Assembly: GCA_033980235.1 (NCBI GenBank)
Contig: CM067065.1
Location: forward strand, 25,700,836-25,764,835
DNA: 64,000 nucleotides
Origin: Diadema setosum
Taxonomy: Eukaryota > Echinodermata > Echinoidea > Diadematoida > Diadematidae
Direction of reading: 5' to 3'
Below the pieces are notes generated by a model. The model searched no databases and was not told where the DNA came from. It saw only the letters and a program-made list of their open reading frames with translations. Of the stretch, positions 62,292 through 64,000 are shown piece by piece. The position numbers and the translations under genes are program-made. Position 1 is the stretch's first letter. Each line of letters starts with the position of its first letter.

Positions 62292-62572
62292 GGGGATATA
62301 GAAGGACAGATAGGGAGTCAGAGCATATCTGTATATGTGATTAATTCCGTACCTCCAAGCCCAAGAAAGCCGCAAAGCAGCCAAATGATGAGACTCATCC
62401 CCACGCTCTCAGTCTCCCTAAGTATGCCGACCGGCGACACGAAGATGCCGGAACCGATCATCCCGCCGACCACGAAGGCGATGCCGCCCACGATGCCGAC
62501 TTCGCGTTTGAGTTTGACATCACCGCTGGAGTGTTGGAAGTCAGTGCTGGAAGGCTTCGATTTCAGCGACAT
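47386..62572 (-). CDS. SLC7A9-like b(0,+)-type amino acid transporter light chain, gene 2 (11 exons, complete)
   Basis: Eleven exons, read on the minus strand, join in frame to 499 codons plus TGA: 62353-62572, 61678-61923, 57361-57486, 55332-55437, 54410-54454, 53485-53608, 52427-52530, 51564-51660, 49541-49690, 47883-48051 and 47386-47498. All introns are GT-AG. The product is a 12-TM transporter of the APC/SLC7 light-chain family. TM1 carries GSGIF (residues 40-44) and TM6 carries [12 protein letters not shown] (222-233). Cys140, in the loop after TM3, sits where light chains form a disulfide with an SLC3 heavy chain. [14 protein letters not shown] in exon 9 and LFILSG in exon 10 resemble b(0,+)AT (SLC7A9) more than LAT1/LAT2, so sodium-independent exchange of cystine, dibasic and neutral amino acids at the plasma membrane is likely. 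The length (499) fits the family (about 480-530). The start is the ATG at 62572, context CAACCATGT. The exact orthology (SLC7A9 versus an invertebrate-specific branch) is uncertain. Confidence 0.93.
47883..48051 (-). CDS. Gene 2 exon 10 (TM11-TM12)
   Basis: 169 bp. Acceptor TTATTCAG|GTTCC, donor TGCATGA|GTAAGT. It encodes [20 protein letters not shown], then [21 protein letters not shown] Tc1/mariner-like miniature element sits only about 55 bp upstream of this acceptor, in intron 9. Confidence 0.9.
48107..48309. mobile_element. Tc1/mariner-like MITE in gene 2 intron 9
   Basis: CAGTGGAATCCTGTTATAA at the left, GTTACTTAACGGGAGTGCACTG at the right, TA on both sides (48105-48106, 48310-48311). 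Inner TTCGTTATA and TATAACGAA motifs are common in this kind of element. Confidence 0.7.
48361..48600. mobile_element. Foldback element in gene 2 intron 9
   Basis: GTTGCTTCAGGCAACCCACC at the left is matched by the complement of GGTGGGTGGCCTGCAGCAAC at the right. Inner arms share GTATCGGAT and CAGTCTGA. Confidence 0.75.
49541..49690 (-). CDS. Gene 2 exon 9 (TM9-TM10)
   Basis: 150 bp, exactly 50 codons, phase 0 at both ends. Acceptor AATTACAG|TCTAT, donor ATTAAG|GTTTGT. It encodes [20 protein letters not shown] and then [16 protein letters not shown], a close match to the SLC7A9 pattern. Confidence 0.9.
49706..49930 (-). mobile_element. LINE 3' end with (GAATT)n tail, inverted copy
   Basis: A long AATTG/AATTT tail (49706-49813) runs into TCAATGTTTTATTGTCC, the complement of a LINE 3' end of the type seen at 50090-50178. 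Confidence 0.6.
50090..50178 (+). mobile_element. LINE 3' end with (GAATT)n tail
   Basis: GACAATAAATGATTGAATTG runs into a GAATT tail at 50140-50176. Together with 49706-49930 it forms an inverted pair in intron 8 of gene 2. Confidence 0.6.
50631..50928. repeat. Long near-perfect palindrome, about 150-bp arms
   Basis: Left arm 50631-50780 and right arm 50782-50928 with a single-base centre. Only a few mismatches or short indels are visible (for example CATGTCCAGTGG versus CCACTGGTCATG). It lies in intron 8 of gene 2. No similarity to the other foldbacks seen. Confidence 0.9.
51564..51660 (-). CDS. Gene 2 exon 8 (FVAAREGHM)
   Basis: 97 bp. Acceptor TTCCCTAG|GCTGC. The donor taken is TCTGTA|GTAAGT, because it keeps the frame with exon 9. 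It encodes [20 protein letters not shown] followed by [12 protein letters not shown], the strongly conserved loop leading into TM9. No counterpart of this exon is visible for gene 1. Confidence 0.9.
52427..52530 (-). CDS. Gene 2 exon 7 (TM8)
   Basis: 104 bp. Acceptor CCCTTCAG|ACATT, donor CGGGCAG|GTAAAA. It encodes [20 protein letters not shown] followed by [15 protein letters not shown], the conserved SLC7 TM8 signature. Confidence 0.92.
53040..53400. mobile_element. Foldback family F2, copy in gene 2 intron 6
   Basis: CTGGTCGAGGTGAGGG at the left, CCCCACCTCAACCAG at the right. It has the family core AATGAAAATCGGTTTTGAA and CCAATTTTCATCAAATAAA, with a TA run inside. Confidence 0.8.
53485..53608 (-). 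CDS. Gene 2 exon 6 (TM7)
   Basis: 124 bp. Acceptor ATTCCAG|GAATC, donor GCGGTG|GTAAGA. It encodes [32 protein letters not shown] and SKAVAV. Confidence 0.92.
54032..54150. repeat. Degenerate telomere-like (CCCTAA) stretch
   Basis: CCTAACCCTAACCC followed by variants (CTAACCCTAATT, CCTAAACCTAACCCTAA) over about 120 bp, then a G15 run. An interstitial telomeric-type repeat in intron 5 of gene 2. Confidence 0.7.
54410..54454 (-). CDS. Gene 2 exon 5 (microexon, TEELENPRR)
   Basis: 45 bp. Acceptor GTGCACAG|GAGTT, donor CGAAG|GTGAGA. It encodes [14 protein letters not shown], the conserved cytoplasmic loop between TM6 and TM7. The frame fits both neighbours (phase 2 in, phase 2 out). Confidence 0.9.
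54820..55075. repeat. GACTTGGGTCGTTCT inverted/direct repeats
   Basis: GACTTGGGTCGTTCTTTG at 54821, the complement GAATGACCCAAGTCC at about 54904, and another direct copy at about 55059. Looks like a small foldback, partly duplicated, in intron 4 of gene 2. Confidence 0.6.
55332..55437 (-). CDS. Gene 2 exon 4 (TM6 substrate-site helix)
   Basis: 106 bp. Acceptor CTTTCAG|GTAAAAC, donor GAGGGATG|GTATGC. It encodes [20 protein letters not shown], then [10 protein letters not shown]. The Trp of GLWAY lies in the unwound substrate-binding helix of this family. Confidence 0.92.
56050..56172 (+). mobile_element. tRNA-like SINE fragment (box B) with T/G tract
   Basis: GGTTCGAATCCCACTTTTT at 56106 is a box B-type sequence. 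A T run meeting a G run follows at 56149-56171. Box A is not clear. Confidence 0.45.
56616..56673. repeat. (TG)n microsatellite
   Basis: About 58 bp of pure TG in gene 2 intron 3. Confidence 0.97.
57361..57486 (-). CDS. Gene 2 exon 3 (TM4-TM5)
   Basis: 126 bp. Acceptor TGATACAG|TGACG, donor GGGCGTG|GTGAGT. It encodes [15 protein letters not shown] followed by a hydrophobic run ending GFVNIGRG, the usual LTxxNCYSV segment of SLC7 light chains. Confidence 0.92.
57589..57926. mobile_element. GC-rich MITE with ACACGG repeats, gene 2 intron 2
   Basis: Ends ATGCCCCAGTCACATA and its exact complement TATGTGACTGGGGCAT. The interior is built of variants of ACACGGCAGCTACACGGATC. The 150-codon open frame across it reflects this repeat. 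It begins about 100 bp upstream of exon 3. Confidence 0.8.
58063..58121 (-). mobile_element. tRNA-like SINE head
   Basis: On the minus strand CTCATTGGATATAGACC (box A-like), then CGCGGATACTCGGTCG (anticodon-arm-like) and GATCCCTGCTTCAAGTCCC (box B-like) in tRNA spacing. Too imperfect for a tRNA gene. Confidence 0.5.
58535..58650. repeat. (CTA)n microsatellite
   Basis: About 115 bp of CTA/ACT repeats. The 162-codon open frame through it is a repeat artefact. Confidence 0.95.
59144..59505. mobile_element. Foldback family F1, full copy 2 (gene 2 intron 2)
   Basis: TTAA at both ends (59144-59147, 59502-59505). Arms of about 165 bp from AAGGGGAAGGCTAGTAACTA onward, with a loop around 59315 (GTCCCTGACCAGGGAC). 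Very similar to 39016-39380, so recently active. Confidence 0.9.
60140..60218 (-). mobile_element. tRNA-like SINE head
   Basis: Minus strand: TTCTGTGGTTAAGACC (box A-like, 60214-60199) and GGTTCGAGACTGC (box B-like, 60173-60161), about 26 bp apart. Decayed. Confidence 0.5.
60219..61677. other. Gene 2 intron 2, right part
   Basis: AT-rich. At 60720-60870 a degenerate repeat of the phrase TGCACTCCATCGTGTGC occurs three or four times. A DR1-like AGGTCAAAGGTTA lies at 61648-61660, just after the exon 2 donor in transcript direction. Nothing else recognised. Confidence 0.5.
61678..61923 (-). CDS. Gene 2 exon 2 (TM2-TM3 and heavy-chain Cys loop)
   Basis: 246 bp. Acceptor TTGAACAG|GATCG, donor CTCTGA|GTGAGT. 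It encodes [20 protein letters not shown], then a hydrophobic segment with IIRPATVAI. Cys140 follows in the sequence [11 protein letters not shown] content is clearly higher than in the surrounding introns. Confidence 0.93.
62353..62572 (-). CDS. Gene 2 exon 1 (start codon, TM1)
   Basis: 220 bp, 73 codons plus 1 nt. ATG at 62572-62570. It encodes a short Ser/Lys-rich cytoplasmic N-terminus, then DVKLKREVG and TM1 with GSGIFVSP, then the start of TM2. The donor is GGAG|GTACGG. It is nearly identical from DVKLKREVG onward to exon 1 of gene 1, while the first 18 residues are unrelated. Confidence 0.93.
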
Positions 62573-64000
62573 GGTTGCCGAACGCTACCGTCTACGTTTC
62601 ACACTTGTTCGAACGTTTTCTCGACTCTATTAGCGCCTTTTACGCTTAGGTTTATTGTGGATTTTGTCTGACGAATGCCAATGCTGGCTGTTTCAAGCAG
62701 CAATATTGTTAATTTGCTTAAAGTTCTGCAATGTTATTATAGTTCTCTTCAGCTGTGATATTGATTTTTTCCAAGTGAATACATCTAACGTGAATACACA
62801 CGGTTTGGTAATTTGGTTAAAGAGTTAAACTTTCAAAAGTAAGTCAAGATCCCTCCAATACTGAAACTTTCAAAGACTTTTTATTTTCACTACGAAATGA
62901 TAAAAGATTGCCCAAATCTATCACGGAATTATTGTATCGGTATCTCGACCCAGCGTCGTTTTGGAATTGTGTACCGGGCAAAACAGGAAATTTAATCAAT
63001 CCGAAATTTTATTTCTCAGCGGACAAACATTTCTCGTTCTCCAACTTTGCACGAAATTGATAACGCGGTTAATTACTGTGTAATGACGTGAAGCGACGCG
63101 TGTTTGTGTGGAGGTTTGGCTAGCCCTCTGACAATTTGGGCTTTATCAGACACAGACAAACCACAACCCCGAGAGGATCCGTTTTGCCGTCAGTGCAATT
63201 TCTCAGGTTTACGCATCTTTACCGATATCCGTTTGTCGTCTTGTCTGTGACCTGTTCGGTGATATGAAAAAAAAAAGAGAGAATGAGAAAAGAGATTTAG
63301 GAAAATACGGAATAATGTACTCTTGACCTTTTCATCGTACCAATACTACAAATGAAGGTTCATTATAGAATATAATTCCCGGCTAGCCATGATGGCTATA
63401 ACCCCATTTTTCATTTACGAAAACGATTGCTTACCTAGTCTGAATTGGACCTTTTGGACTATACAACCAACCGATAAGACTGTGGTACAAATTGCTTGCC
63501 TCATGCAATGGAAATGAAGAACGACCAAGATAATTATCTTTGGATGCCTTTCTCCTTGCTTTTCTCTTTCACGAAGGGTGCATGACTAGCATGCAGAATG
63601 AAGTCAGTAGTTTTGGGATTACGATGCACACACAACAGAGGCTACAATTATGATGATGTTTTCAGTCAAATGGTACACGGCGTTGTTGTTTCCTTTTATT
63701 CAGAATGTTATCTATATGTGACGTAGTGTGTAAGAAAGATGCAAATAGATGAATGGATTCGCTGTAGCGATTCTCAACAATCATCTCACTGTGTCGGGTA
63801 ATAATTACAGTAATATCCAGCATGGAAACACTTCAGGGTTTAGAGGTGATTTCGTGTATTTCGACGTGGATTACAAACGTAGTGGCACACAACGCTCTTC
63901 AAAAGCATACGCAAAAACAGTGGGGTGTGTGTGGGGGGGGGGGGGGTAACAAAAGAGAGAAGAAAGTGCGGGAAAAGGAGGAGGTCTCGCTGCTGTCATT
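62573..64000. other. Upstream flank of gene 2
   Basis: Should hold the 5' UTR and promoter of gene 2. I see no clear TATA box. A short G run is at 63932-63947. The open frame at 63749-63949 has no recognisable domain. Confidence 0.4.

Overview
This is an animal nuclear genome window. It is AT-rich and intron-containing, with many microsatellites, foldback elements, tRNA-derived SINE pieces and non-LTR retrotransposon scraps, and no bacterial gene structure. Several repeat types (AGGTCA-rich minisatellite ending in GGAC runs, TTCGTTATTCCGAAGG-type repeats, long TTAA-ended foldbacks) are of a kind I associate with echinoderms or related marine deuterostomes. That placement is inference from memory of repeat style, not proof.

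Layout. (1) 1-21390 is a decayed tandem array without a convincing protein gene. Its building block is a module of about 0.8 kb carrying five short conserved islands at nearly constant spacing. Ten full or partial modules of three types (A, B, C) lie in the array, and a strongly diverged eleventh (D) lies outside it at 24.0-24.8 kb. (2) 21.4-25.5 kb is non-repetitive. It holds a CpG-richer, promoter-like stretch (21.7-23.1 kb) with CRE, CCAAT and NRF1-like motifs, then module D. (3) 25543-34108, minus strand: exons 1-7 of an SLC7-family amino acid transporter light chain (gene 1). (4) 34.1-47.4 kb: intergenic, rich in foldback elements. (5) 47386-62572, minus strand: a complete 11-exon paralogue (gene 2), 499 codons, most like b(0,+)-type SLC7A9. 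(6) 62.6-64 kb: its upstream flank.

The two transporter genes are tandem duplicates. Exons 2-7 have identical lengths (246, 126, 106, 45, 124 and 104 bp) and identical phases in both, with conserved splice sites. Both keep the GSGIF motif of TM1, the AFYQGLWAY motif of TM6 and the extracellular Cys expected to bond an SLC3 heavy chain. Gene 2 is complete to its stop codon. Gene 1 has no visible exons 8-11 in the 25.5 kb that remain downstream: it either has a giant intron 7 holding the module array or has lost its 3' end.

The points most worth a second look are the five-island module family, the missing 3' half of gene 1, a DR1 (nuclear-receptor) minisatellite inside a TIR-bounded element in intron 2 of gene 1, and a 68-bp piggyBac-like MITE nested in another MITE with its empty site preserved elsewhere in the window.
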